A DNA stretch of 64,000 nt from CAZHHH01 sp052400685 (GTDB lineage Bacteria; Bacteroidota; Bacteroidia; Bacteroidales; Marinilabiliaceae). Where the stretch lies: NCBI GenBank assembly GCA_052400685.1, contig JBQTGJ010000010.1. The stretch is one strand, 5' to 3'. Positions 27,326-36,003 of this stretch are shown piece by piece. The notes under the pieces are model-generated. The model was not told the DNA's origin. It saw nothing but the letters and a program-made list of their open reading frames with translations, and ran no database searches. Numbering within the stretch: position 1 is the stretch's first letter; the number at the start of each line of letters is the position of its first letter. The translations under genes were made by a program, and so were the position numbers.

Positions 27326-29863
27326 TCATTTCATTTTCCGGGCCTCTTCGAGTGAAATGGGTTGATTGTTCAGGAATGCGACGACAAAAGCACCGGGGAA
27401 GCCGGCCTCACGTACACTCTGCACGTTGTTACTGGCTTCTTCATACGAATTCCAGTTTCCGGTGTAATATTTACGCAAATTGCGATCTGGCAATTCCAGA
27501 CTGCTTACAGCTGGTATTTTGGCTATTGCCGCCGCATTGGGTTCATTTTTGAAGACGCCTATCTGAATTTTATAAACGGGCATTTCCTTTTGGTAAACCG
27601 GTTTTTCGATCTGTTTTTGAGCCGTTGACGGGGCCGTAGCTGGTGCCGACAAGCGGTTGTTATTACGTTGGATGGTTTGATAGCTGGGCTGAACCTTACC
27701 ACTTTGTTGATCTGTAAACCGCGTACTTGTTGTTGGTGCATTTGCGGTTTCTGCCGGCGTTTTAATGCCTTGCATCTGGTGTAACAAAGATGATTCGAGC
27801 ATGTCAACACTCATCCGCTTTAGGGCTAACAGGCGTTCTGTTTTTTCCGGGTTGTAGCCCTGTATGTTGCGCAGATTAGAGTGTGCTTCTTTATATATGG
27901 TTCTGGTTTTGTTTAAAACATCCTGGTTGCCCGGGTTTTGAGATGTGGAGCCATACTCTTCAACAACCGGATAGTAGATCGCAAATTTTTGGTCCAGCGC
28001 CTGCTCGTATAGGTCGAGTGAACTGATTTTATAGGATCGAGACTTCTCAATGAGCATTTTGATTCTTTGGTTTTCTTGTTCTTCAAGCTCGCTGCTGTTA
28101 AGTAGTTTGTCTTTTAGTGAGGCGTTGGATTGAGGCGCGGAAGTGTGTGTCTCTTCCAGAGTTCTGGCAGCTTCGAGCGACAAAATATTGGCCCATACAT
28201 AAAGCGAATCAGTGCAGAGCAGTTCGTTGACCTGAGTCGGGTTAAAAAAACGTTTGTAAACGGGTTCAACTTTTTGTCTGCGTTGAATAAAGGCCTCATC
28301 GGTGTAGAACGTGAGATCACTTTTTTTAAGTGAGTTCAGCAACATTTGGGCTTCCGGTTTTGTCGTTGTTTGTTTTGGTGTGCTTGTTTGTGTGGTTGAT
28401 GGGTGATAGTTGCCTTCCGTTATCTTTTGTCTGATAAAAGATAATTCTTTGGTTCGGGCAGTGAAGTAATAACTTTTTATCATATCCTCCTGTCCGTATG
28501 TTTGCTTCTCGAGTACCACTATTTCATCAATCAATTTCTGTAGTTCCTTTTGGTCATAGCTTTGGGCGTAAAGTTTACGTTTTTGGCTCATGAGGTTCTG
28601 GAGGCTGTCTTTTTTTAACTCTTCGGTCTGGCCTTTTTTGAAAAGACTCAAGGCTTCCGGGTTTTGGAATTGATTGTAGCTGGTATAAATAAGAGTGTCA
28701 TTGATCTGAAACTGAAACGATGGTGTACTGGGTGAATTTTTTTGCGCCGAATGCCTGGCTGCATACAGTGTTGTACTGCTTTTAGTGTTTGCATCGGCCG
28801 AAAGGGGTAAATCGGCTAATGTTTTAATTTGATTGACGTCCTGAGTGAATGACCTGATGACGTTGTTATCCCATACAATTTCAACCACGATAACTTTGTC
28901 GGAGGTCACGCCGCGGTTGGTGGCAAACCATGCTTTACCTTCAAATTCGTCGGGAACCAGAAGGAAGTCGTCATCGGGCGAATTAAATGGCGGGCCGAGG
29001 TTGGCGGGTTCAGAGAATGTGCCGCTTTCGGGATCCCAAAACGATTGGTATATGTCGAGTCCACCCATCCCTCCGGGTCTGTCAGATGCAAAATAAAGAG
29101 TGGTGCCATCGATCAGCATAAAGGGGTACAGGTCGTTGTAGGGGCTGTTAACCGCTCCCTTAAGTAAGTCGGCGTCGGTCCACGAATCCAGTAGTTTGAC
29201 AACTTTATACAGATCGTATGTTTTCTCTTTTCCCTGAAGCGGGAAGAAAACCTGGTTGCCCCGTTCGGTTTTAAAAATGATGCTTTCTTCGCCAACGCCA
29301 ATTTTAAAGAAATCGGCCGCTTTCATCAGTTGACCGGCATCTTTTGACAGGGCATAGTAATTAAGAAGTTGCGTCCGGTCGACGGTATCTTTTTTTAATA
29401 CTTTTATCTCAAAGTGTTTGTTAATAAGCGTATTTGCCGTTTGACAGTCGCTGATGGCGCGTTGGGCTATTTCGGTACGAGGGTCGTTACTTCCGGTCTT
29501 TTTTAAAAATGTTTCATACTGCGAAATAGCCAGTTGGTTTTCGTAGACACGTTGGTATAGCTGCCCCAGGTAAAAATAGACGTCGTTGGATGGTGGTTTG
29601 ACGGCTGCCAGCTTTAAACGTTGAATGGCTTCGCTGTTGTTTTCTTTGAGGTAATAAAGTGAAATGCCGTAATAGTAATTGTAGGCATAGTGTTTATTGT
29701 TGTGTGTAAGTAACTGTTGATAGGCCATTTTGGCTTCACGGTATTTTCCGCTGTTAAATAGTTCCAGAGCTCCATTGGCCGTAGTAACGGGTTGCTGGGC
29801 CATTAAGACAGCTGGCAGTGTGATTATGAGTATTAAAAGGATGATAAATCGTTGTTTGATCAT
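27326..29863 (-). CDS. TPR/PD40 protein with C-terminal SPOR domain
   Basis: 845 residues from MIKQRFIILLILII, which opens a signal peptide (LMAQ|QPV). The longer ORF start 13 codons upstream would begin almost at the predicted transcription start. Residues ~25-160 hold TPR-type helices (GALELFNSGKYREAKMAYQQLL, YYGISLYYLKENN, YFYLGQLYQRVYENQLAISQYE). Next come WD40-like PD40 blades (LYFASDRPGGMGGLDIYQS, AWFATNRGVTSDK) and a long helical region. The C-terminal SPOR domain (PVYKIQIGVFKNEPNAAAIAKI...NVQSVREAGFPGAFVVAF) binds denuded glycan strands of peptidoglycan. Likely a periplasmic envelope protein acting at cell-wall remodelling sites. The domain order resembles OmpA-like gliding and envelope proteins of Bacteroidota but with SPOR in place of OmpA. 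Confidence 0.87.
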   Translation of the reverse strand: MIKQRFIILLILIITLPAVLMAQQPVTTANGALELFNSGKYREAKMAYQQLLTHNNKHYAYNYYYGISLYYLKENNSEAIQRLKLAAVKPPSNDVYFYLGQLYQRVYENQLAISQYETFLKKTGSNDPRTEIAQRAISDCQTANTLINKHFEIKVLKKDTVDRTQLLNYYALSKDAGQLMKAADFFKIGVGEESIIFKTERGNQVFFPLQGKEKTYDLYKVVKLLDSWTDADLLKGAVNSPYNDLYPFMLIDGTTLYFASDRPGGMGGLDIYQSFWDPESGTFSEPANLGPPFNSPDDDFLLVPDEFEGKAWFATNRGVTSDKVIVVEIVWDNNVIRSFTQDVNQIKTLADLPLSADANTKSSTTLYAARHSAQKNSPSTPSFQFQINDTLIYTSYNQFQNPEALSLFKKGQTEELKKDSLQNLMSQKRKLYAQSYDQKELQKLIDEIVVLEKQTYGQEDMIKSYYFTARTKELSFIRQKITEGNYHPSTTQTSTPKQTTTKPEAQMLLNSLKKSDLTFYTDEAFIQRRQKVEPVYKRFFNPTQVNELLCTDSLYVWANILSLEAARTLEETHTSAPQSNASLKDKLLNSSELEEQENQRIKMLIEKSRSYKISSLDLYEQALDQKFAIYYPVVEEYGSTSQNPGNQDVLNKTRTIYKEAHSNLRNIQGYNPEKTERLLALKRMSVDMLESSLLHQMQGIKTPAETANAPTTSTRFTDQQSGKVQPSYQTIQRNNNRLSAPATAPSTAQKQIEKPVYQKEMPVYKIQIGVFKNEPNAAAIAKIPAVSSLELPDRNLRKYYTGNWNSYEEASNNVQSVREAGFPGAFVVAFLNNQPISLEEARKMK

Positions 29864-29915
29864 GGTTTTGTTTTTAGCCTGTTTGTCTACGGAAAAACTC
29901 AATGAGTAATGACTT

Positions 29916-29923
29916 CAAATTTA
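29916..29923 (-). promoter_or_regulatory. candidate -7 promoter element
   Basis: Read on the minus strand, TAAATTTG is an exact TAnnTTTG match ~53 nt ahead of the chosen ATG of the SPOR protein. No clear -33 TTG is seen. Its position supports the 29863 start over 29902. Confidence 0.4.
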
Positions 29924-30097
29924 GTGAAAGGTTGCGAAAAAACTAATGGAAACAGATGAAACCAGTATGAGATATATTCCTCTTTTATTTGTAACATGGT
30001 TTGTGATAAGGACAACTTATGGGGATGATGGAATGTGAATTTTTCTTAAAAAATATAAGGTTGCTGTATATTGCAGTGTGTTTTCAAATTACCATTA

Positions 30098-30330
30098 TTA
30101 TTCATCCAGTTTATATCTCCATTCATCAACAGGCGCTTAATTTATTCCCTCAATGCCTTTGTGAATTCTCTCAATCAATTCCTCTTTGGATTTTACACGG
30201 ATATTCAGAAGGAAATTTCGGCTCTATTTCTGACAGACATCTCAATTATATTTAACCATGAGCCATGTTTCGGTGTAAATAGCAATTCGCTTTTGTTGGG
30301 AGTTTCTGGCCGATATTTCTTCAAAAATTC
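30098..30330 (-). pseudogene. relic of an IS630-type transposase C-terminus
   Basis: Minus-strand fragments in shifting frames read RIAIYTETWLM (compare EFHYTPKHGSWLNM), IEMSV, and VKSKEELIERIHKGIEGIN-stop-APVDEWRYKLDE. These follow the order of the C-terminal part of IS630-family transposases. At least one frameshift and one internal stop break it. It explains part of the gene-free stretch 29864-30416. Recognition is by pattern only. Confidence 0.5.
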
Positions 30331-30364
30331 AATTTATCCGAAGCTTTGTTGCCTGCGTTTAACA

Positions 30365-30398
30365 GAAAAAGGCCTCCCTGAAAAGGGAAGCCTCTTTT
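30365..30398 (-). terminator. terminator of the second S9 peptidase
   Basis: On the minus strand AGGCTTCCCT-TTTC-AGGGAGGCCT forms a 10-bp stem with one mismatch, followed by TTTTTC. It lies ~20 nt after the stop codon. Confidence 0.85.
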
Positions 30399-30416
30399 AC
30401 CCAATTTAATGGTATT

Positions 30417-32309
30417 CTAGTTTTCGCTTGTAGACAAATGCTCATTCAAAAAAGTAAGCATGGCCCGATAAAAATCAAAACGATTTTCCTCATTATGAAA
30501 TCCATGACCTTCGTTATCCTTCACCATGTATTCCACATCGACACCACGCTCTTTTAAAGCCTTTACGATCTGATCCGATTCATTGATATTTACGCGCGGA
30601 TCGTTAGCCCCCTGAGCCACAAACAATGGCGCTTTAATTTTATCGACATGATAAACAGGCGAAGCAGCAGCCATCAACAGACTATCCGATTCAGGATTCC
30701 CAACCATTTCGTACATCATATCCAACATCGGTTTCCAATATGGAGGGATGGTTTTCATAAAAGTAAATAAGTTTGAAACGCCCACATAGTCAACACCGGC
30801 GGCATATAAGTCCGGACTAAAGCAGAGTCCGGCAAGTGTGGCATACCCACCATAACTCCCACCATAAATAGCAACTCTTTCGGGATCAGCAATGCCTTCA
30901 TCCACCAACCATTTTACGCCATCGGAAATATCGTCTTGCATGGTTTTTCCCCATTGTTTAAACGAAGCCTCCCAAAAAGCACGTCCAAAACCGGTTGAAC
31001 CTCGATAATTCATCTGCAAAACAGCATAACCATTATTTGCTAAAAATTGTATTTCAGGATTAAACCCCCAATAATCACGCGCCCATGGGCCACCATGAGG
31101 ATTAATCACCACCGGCAGATTCTGGGCTTTGTACCCTTTAGGTAATGTCAGATATCCCTGTATCGTCAACCCATCGCGCGATGTATAACTAATGGGCTTC
31201 ATATCACACATATTTTCAGCATCGAGCCAGGGACTTAATTCTGCCAATAAAGTTAATTTGTCAGTCGCTTTATCGTACAGGTAATATTCACCACGCGTTT
31301 TGTCGCTAAAAGTCCGAATCATAAATTTATCCTCCGCTTTATTTTCACTGGCAAAACGGACTTCAACACCAGGTAATTTAGCTTCGACTTTCTCGTAAAG
31401 CATTTTTGCCTCATCATCAAGAAAATGAACCTGTTGTTTGGATGTATAATAATACGCAGCTTGTAATTTTTTCTCCTTCTTAGAGTATGAAAGACCGGAG
31501 ACATCAGCTTCGTCGGTTTCGAAAATAACATCCAGCTCTTTGGCGTTGGCTATATCAAAAAGTACTATGGCTTCCTTATCGCGTCCTACATTAGAAGTTG
31601 CATAAACATTTTTATTGTCGAAGGTGAAGAATAAAGGATTTAAAGTCTCTTTGAAATTAAGTGACATAACGGGCGTAAATTCTTCAGCTTCAGTGTTACG
31701 ATACATATAAGTCTGATTCACGCCATCGGAAGCAATGGCAATTCTCAATTTACCATCATGGTCAGTCATCCATCCCAAATAATTTCCAGGGTTTTCGGCC
31801 AACATAACCATCTCACCTGTTACAATATTTAAGCGATAGGGATCAAAAACACTTGGATTTCTTTTATTTAATCCAATCATAATCTCATCGGGCAGTTCTT
31901 CCAGTTCGTCAATAATTTGAGTTCTTACGCCTTCAAAAACAGTTAAACCAACCAACTCCGAACCATCAATATTAACACCATATAATTGGAAGTTTTCATC
32001 ACCTCCTGTGTCTTTTAAATATATAATTCTGTTATTGTTAGCCCATAAATAACCGGCAATATCCCGATCAACTTCAGACGTTATACGAGTCGCGCCTTCT
32101 TCGCCAATCTTTTGAATAAATACATTCATCCGGGATTCATAGGGCGCCATATACGAAAAGTATTCACCATTTGGTGATAACTCAAAAGAAGTTTTTTCCG
32201 AATTTTTAAAAAAATCTTCTACTGCAACGGGGTCAGCTTTGGGCTCCATTTGTTCACACGAGGCTAGTGAAACAACAAGCACCAATGCAATTAGAAATAC
32301 ATTTTTCAT
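30417..32309 (-). CDS. S9 family serine peptidase (prolyl oligopeptidase type), lipoprotein
   Basis: 630 residues from MKNVFLIALVLVVSLASC|EQ, a lipoprotein signal; the longer ORF start 29 codons upstream has no signal sequence at its front. A beta-propeller (~40-370) precedes the alpha/beta hydrolase domain with PVVINPHGGPWARD (oxyanion), YGGSYGGYATLAG (Ser), GANDPRVN (Asp) and EGHGFHNEEN (His). It should hydrolyse short peptides, probably in the periplasm. It shares family but little detail with the S9 peptidase at 22990. It is transcribed alone and has its own terminator. Confidence 0.93.
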   Translation of the reverse strand: MKNVFLIALVLVVSLASCEQMEPKADPVAVEDFFKNSEKTSFELSPNGEYFSYMAPYESRMNVFIQKIGEEGATRITSEVDRDIAGYLWANNNRIIYLKDTGGDENFQLYGVNIDGSELVGLTVFEGVRTQIIDELEELPDEIMIGLNKRNPSVFDPYRLNIVTGEMVMLAENPGNYLGWMTDHDGKLRIAIASDGVNQTYMYRNTEAEEFTPVMSLNFKETLNPLFFTFDNKNVYATSNVGRDKEAIVLFDIANAKELDVIFETDEADVSGLSYSKKEKKLQAAYYYTSKQQVHFLDDEAKMLYEKVEAKLPGVEVRFASENKAEDKFMIRTFSDKTRGEYYLYDKATDKLTLLAELSPWLDAENMCDMKPISYTSRDGLTIQGYLTLPKGYKAQNLPVVINPHGGPWARDYWGFNPEIQFLANNGYAVLQMNYRGSTGFGRAFWEASFKQWGKTMQDDISDGVKWLVDEGIADPERVAIYGGSYGGYATLAGLCFSPDLYAAGVDYVGVSNLFTFMKTIPPYWKPMLDMMYEMVGNPESDSLLMAAASPVYHVDKIKAPLFVAQGANDPRVNINESDQIVKALKERGVDVEYMVKDNEGHGFHNEENRFDFYRAMLTFLNEHLSTSEN

Positions 32310-32925
32310 AACAACTTTTTTTAGTTTAATAAAGTTTTGCGAATAGCATAAGCTAAGATTATTAACAAATTTGAATAATAACTTAATCAATATCAAGTTT
32401 TTAATTTAATTGTTTTAAAATTATTATTGTCCGGTAAAAAACAGACTCTTCATTTTAGTGCTCAAACCCCATGGGGCTTTTTCTTTTTTTACCCGTTAAA
32501 GTTTTTATTTCTATAGCGTTTGTGATCCGCTTCGGCAAAATTTAATTTTACTCAATTTTGCGTTTAGCGAGAGCAGTGTGCCTGCCTGTTTGCAACAATG
32601 CAGAAAGTTGTGCCCTTCAAATTCATGTTCATTTATGTTTTTGAAAAATTGTTGATATTTTATCGGTTGTATCATTCAGTATTGAGAATCCGATTAGCCC
32701 GAAGGGCTTAATCATAGTTTGAGATTAACTTAATCGGAAAATAAACCTGTTTATTGGAATTTTGATCATGTTAACCTGAGGGTAACAATTTTTTCAATGT
32801 CTCCTCCCGGTTTTGCGCATAGGAAGTTTTTACTCTATGATGATTCTTATCGATTGCTGGTTTTTATCCGTCCCATTTTGCAAGCGAGTGTCGTTATAAA
32901 ATGATGTTTTATTGCTGACAATAAA
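32310..32925. other. gene-free stretch
   Basis: I see no ORF with a signal, motif or codon pattern to support a gene on either strand. Two short inverted repeats (CCCCATGGGG at ~32468 and GCCCGAAGGGC at ~32698) are present. The segment GATCATGTTAACCTGAGGGTAAC resembles GATGTTAATCTGAGGGCGAC at ~56116, near another boundary of the array. Confidence 0.5.
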
Positions 32926-33070
32926 TAGAGCCTGTCTATAAAGTCCAACTTCTGCGTTACGTTTGCTCTCAAAATGGTCATTTACGGGAGTAAACTCACA
33001 TTTTTCGAGCTGCGCAAGCCTTGAGTTTGAACTTTATAGCTCAAACTCCCGACTTTATGGACAGGCACTA
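32926..33070 (-). repeat. dispersed palindromic element, best-preserved copy F
   Basis: Ends TAGAGCCTGTCTATAAAGTC and GACTTTATGGACAGGCACTA are inverted repeats matching at 18 of 20 positions. The interior holds CAACTTCTGCGTTACGTTTG, TGGTCATTTACGGGAGTAAA and GCGCAAGCCTTGAGTTTGAA. It lies just before the duplicated ligase block. Confidence 0.93.
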
Positions 33071-33180
33071 AATAAGTGTATTTTCTTTTCAATATTTTTT
33101 AATTGCTTTTTTTCAGTTAAGTTTATAACCAAATATTGAAGTTGGATAGAGGCGGTTAACCCTTTTATGCAAATTTATTT

Positions 33181-33979
33181 ATGCAACCCTTAATTCGTCC
33201 CATACTTTTTTACCAACTAATTTTATTGGCCGCCTATTGGGGTTCTTCATTTTTGGTCGGTGCCGAATTATTTGAGGGATTCATATCAGCCAAACAAAGC
33301 GGCGTTGAAGTGGTGGCATTGTTTTCAATCCCTTTGTTGGTGTTCTCACTTCTTTTCAGGAAAAGGGTTTATTTTACCATTGTCGATTTACTAGTTGTTT
33401 TTTTCTGTGGCTGGTCTCTTATCAACGAAGCCATTATACTTAATTCCCCATTCACCGATTTTTCGTTACATTTCTTTACCATATGTTTATGGTTGGTTGT
33501 TTATCTGTTTGTTCGCAGCATTTCCGATAAAACCACCTTGTTGTATGGTGTTGTGATTTTGTGGATGATTTTTTCACTGCTTCATTTAGCTTTAGGATTG
33601 ACGCAGCTGTATGGTTTTTGGGTTTCTCTTCATGGATTATTCACTATTGTCGGCGCGTTTTATAATTGCGGTTTTGCAGATCTCGGCATACCAGTTGCAT
33701 GCGTCGTTTTCTTAATTCTGAAAATAAATGTTAAGGCACTCTTATCGTGTTTTAGAGCTCACGGCAGTGCCGTTGAAGCCTGCGAAGAAGCTTTTATTTC
33801 TACAATGATATATTTACTTTTTTATCCAAAATATTTGTTGGCGAAACTATACAACGAAAGCGTCCGGCACCAGAAAGCCAACAAGCCGCTGGCGAAATAC
33901 TTAATAGCAATGTAAAAGTAGAGTCTTCGGCAACAAAAGAAATAATGAGAGAAATGAAAAACGTAGTCAGTGAACAATG
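33181..33979 (+). pseudogene. deleted copy of the O-antigen-ligase-like/TPR gene
   Basis: The first ~155 residues are almost identical to the intact gene at 39501. The reading then passes through about 100 nt of unrelated coding (GFADLGIPVACVVFLILKIN...), a short match to the NSAVETYEAI region, and the YPKYLLAKLYNE region, before a frameshift ends the ORF at 33915. The original C-terminal codons (MREMKN...VSEQ) continue out of frame to 33979. Most of the membrane domain and the TPR block are gone, so it cannot make a working ligase. A truncated four- to five-helix membrane protein could still be translated. Confidence 0.88.
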
Positions 33980-34043
33980 AACAGTAAACAGTACACTGCT
34001 GACTGGTAATCGCTAACTCTTAACTGCTAACTGGTAACTGAAC
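33968..34043 (+). repeat. ACTG-type repeat, copy 1
   Basis: CAGTGAACAATGAACAGTAA followed by variants of CTGCTAACTGGTAACTG. It begins within the last codons of the ligase relic and is the same as the copy at 41393-41467. Confidence 0.85.
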
Positions 34044-34057
34044 ATTTTTGGGAAAAA

Positions 34058-34282
34058 GAAGAGGAAGCCACTGTGCTCTCCGGCCCACGCTTCCTCTTCG
34101 GACTCCCCTAACTAAAATAGAAAGGAGGTAATGTGACAAAGATAAATATTTAAAAAAGAAATCGCAGCTGATTTAGCTCACGTGCGAAGGGCGTTTCTGC
34201 AAGGCAGAGGTATCTTATTATTATTTTTAAATCAACAGCTATTAACACAATAGCTAAATTTTAATTATTAATTTTTGTTACG
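34058..34282 (+). promoter_or_regulatory. conserved 5' leader of peptide gene 1
   Basis: A perfect 11-bp stem GAAGAGGAAGC...GCTTCCTCTTC (34058-34099) is followed by AGAAAGGAGGT (34119-34129). This is an exact complement of the usual 16S rRNA 3' tail (ACCTCCTTTCT), with ATGTGA, a start directly followed by a stop, two bases later. Then come AGCTGATTTAGCT and TTCTGCAAGGCAGAGG. The same leader precedes peptide gene 3, and its last part is left before 37452. Probably an RNA leader controlling the peptide gene; mechanism unknown. Confidence 0.65.
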
Positions 34283-34513
34283 ATGAAAAAGAAAATAATT
34301 TTTGCAGTAGCAACAGGGTTATTTGCAGTGGCAACTGTGTTTAATATGAATGTATTACAATCAAATAATGCTGGCGATGTATCGTTGGATGCTATTGCGG
34401 TGATGGCGCAAGCAGCTACAGAATATGGAGGAAGTGATGGCACCTGTTGTAACAATAGTATGGACGTGTGTGAGTGGGATGATGGCTTTAGAACTAATGG
34501 GTATTTTATTTAA
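34283..34513 (+). CDS. leader-type precursor peptide 1 (NVEALA-like)
   Basis: 76 residues. Residues 1-44 are a basic, hydrophobic signal-like leader (MKKKIIFAVATGLFAVATVF) followed by a linker and the block VSLDAIAVMAQA. It resembles in build the NVEALA family of Bacteroidota, whose conserved block occupies the same place, though the motif itself differs. The Ala-Gln-Ala ending is a good type I signal peptidase site. The tail (~32 residues) is polar with three Cys (GTCCNN and DVCEW). The leader is ~90% identical to that of peptide 3 while the tails are unrelated. It is followed by a perfect hairpin and a beta-propeller lipoprotein gene. Function of the released tail is unknown. Confidence 0.8.
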   Translation: MKKKIIFAVATGLFAVATVFNMNVLQSNNAGDVSLDAIAVMAQAATEYGGSDGTCCNNSMDVCEWDDGFRTNGYFI

Positions 34514-34528
34514 TTAGATTTTTATATA

Positions 34529-34564
34529 ATAGCATACAGAAAATTTTTATTTTCTGTATGCTAT
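34529..34564 (+). terminator. perfect 16-bp hairpin after peptide gene 1
   Basis: ATAGCATACAGAAAAT-TTTT-ATTTTCTGTATGCTAT. It starts 16 nt after the peptide stop and ends 20 nt before the lipoprotein start. Likely an attenuator or an mRNA stabiliser that favours the peptide over the downstream gene. Confidence 0.8.
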
Positions 34565-34583
34565 TTAAACAATGACTTATATT

Positions 34584-35633
34584 ATGAGACATTTTTTCCA
34601 TTTCGTGTTTTTATTTCTATTCTTCGTTTTAATAGGATGTAATACTCCAGGTGAGTTAAAAATTAAAAAATATAATATTAATTCATCTATAGTGGAAATA
34701 GATTCTAGTTTATTTGGAAATCCAGGCAGACTGATGCTTTCAGACTCATTGTTTTTTATTTCAGATGATGTGGGCGGATTTTATTTTGCAGTATTTGATA
34801 TTAAAAACAAAAAATTTTTAAAGAGATTTGGTAAAAAGGGAAAAGGACCAAACGAAATTATAACGCCATTTAACACATTTATGTATAAAGGAAAATTCGC
34901 TTTTAAAACTTTGAATACAGAAAATATTGCCACTATTAATATTAATGATATACTAACTAAATCAGATCCTGTAATAAATATTATAGCAAAACTTAGGGAA
35001 GAAAAGAAGGCTCTAATCCACACTAATGTAATTCCATTAAAAAATGATAATCAATTTTTATCAACAGGCTTCTTTTCAAACGGTAAATATGCTGTCATAG
35101 ATATTAAAAATGGTACTGATTCAATTTTTGGGACTTATTCAATTCCTAATGTCAATATGAATCAATTTAACACTGGGCATATTTTCCAAACTGGCATCAT
35201 ACATCATCCATCACAAAAAAAGATTGTGAATATCGGGAGGGTATATGATCAAATTGAAATAATTACATACAATGACAAGGGAGATTATGATATTGTTACA
35301 AACAATCCTAGTTTTCAGCCAGAAATTAATTACAAAAGTAAACCTTATAGACTATCACGTTCTAGCAGATTTGCATTTCTGGATATTTCAGTTACAGTAA
35401 AATATATTTATATCCTTTATTCCGGTAAAACATATCAAGAACACGGTAATGGTGTATTTTTAAGCAATAAAATTCATGTCTATGATTGGGACTTAAATAA
35501 GAAATGTGAATATGAACTTAATCATGAAATTTCTTCATTTATTGTTACAGCAGATGACAGACATCTTTATTCTTTTGCATTGTCAGATAATTCAGAATTA
35601 GATCTGGTAAAATGGGATCTAATTCATCATTAA
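34584..35633 (+). CDS. 6-bladed beta-propeller lipoprotein (BF3164/TolB-like) 1
   Basis: 349 residues from MRHFFHFVFLFLFFVLIGC|N, a strong lipobox; a start four codons earlier is possible. The propeller signature is F-D-I-K-N-K-K-F-L-K-R-F-G-K-K-G-K-G-P-N-E near residue 75, where the family has I-G-x-x-G-x-G-P-x-E. Beta-strand periodicity continues to the end. Proteins of this family are exported lipoproteins commonly found after NVEALA-type peptide genes in Bacteroidota. Its role is unknown; binding or escorting the peptide is a reasonable guess. It is the most divergent of the four propellers here. Low GC compared with flanking housekeeping genes. Confidence 0.8.
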   Translation: MRHFFHFVFLFLFFVLIGCNTPGELKIKKYNINSSIVEIDSSLFGNPGRLMLSDSLFFISDDVGGFYFAVFDIKNKKFLKRFGKKGKGPNEIITPFNTFMYKGKFAFKTLNTENIATININDILTKSDPVINIIAKLREEKKALIHTNVIPLKNDNQFLSTGFFSNGKYAVIDIKNGTDSIFGTYSIPNVNMNQFNTGHIFQTGIIHHPSQKKIVNIGRVYDQIEIITYNDKGDYDIVTNNPSFQPEINYKSKPYRLSRSSRFAFLDISVTVKYIYILYSGKTYQEHGNGVFLSNKIHVYDWDLNKKCEYELNHEISSFIVTADDRHLYSFALSDNSELDLVKWDLIHH

Positions 35634-35690
35634 ATATTTTGAGAAAAGTAAATTGAGTTTTATTAGCTTGGTTTAAAGAGTCGTATTTAA

Positions 35691-35924
35691 CTGATTTTTG
35701 CAATAACAACAGGGCTCTTTGCACTTGCAACAGTTTTTAATATGAATGTATTACAATTAAATAATGCTGGTGATGTATCGCTGGATGCTATTGCGGTGAT
35801 GGCGCAAGCGACAAATGAGGGGAATATTGTTGATGGTTATGGACCTAGTGCGACAACAGTATGTGATATTCCTGGAGGCACATGTGATGTAAGCGCTCAG
35901 GATGCTGGTGCAGCTGGGTATTAA
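35691..35924 (+). pseudogene. leader-type precursor peptide 2, lacking its normal start
   Basis: The reading LIFAITTGLFALATVFNMNV matches the leader of peptides 1 and 3 from residue 5 on, but the MKKK codons are replaced by unrelated sequence. A TAA stop stands directly before CTG at 35691. Translation would have to begin at that CTG or at the internal ATG at 35742, which loses the signal sequence. From 35742 the product is 60 residues: LQLNNAGDVSLDAIAVMAQA and then a 37-residue tail with two Cys (TTVCDIPGGTCDVS). The conserved 5' leader is missing too. Probably inactive, yet the tail and the hairpin after it are intact. Confidence 0.7.
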
Positions 35925-35937
35925 TACATTTAATATT

Positions 35938-35968
35938 ATATTGGTAGCTAAATTTTAGCTGCCAATAT
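35938..35968 (+). terminator. hairpin after peptide gene 2
   Basis: ATATTGGTAGCTA-AATTT-TAGCTGCCAATAT, 13 bp with one G-T pair. It begins 14 nt after the peptide stop, the same place as the hairpins of peptides 1 and 3 but with unrelated sequence. Confidence 0.75.
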
Positions 35969-36003
35969 ATCATAATAATTAAATTATATTTGAATCTATC
36001 GTG

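Larger units (their letters stand above)
33131..34400 (+). repeat. duplicated block, copy 1 (with internal deletions)
   Basis: From GTTGGATAGAGGCG before the ligase start through the ligase ends, the ACTG repeat, the 5' leader and the leader-peptide codons, this block is nearly identical to 39455-41810. The middle of the ligase (more than 1 kb) is missing here, so 2.3 kb is reduced to about 1.3 kb. Near-identity at both ends indicates a recent duplication. Confidence 0.9.

Noticed and set aside
30019..30409. Plus-strand frames of 78 and 112 codons
   Set aside because: No signal, motif or spacing supports them; the DNA is better explained by a minus-strand transposase relic and a terminator.
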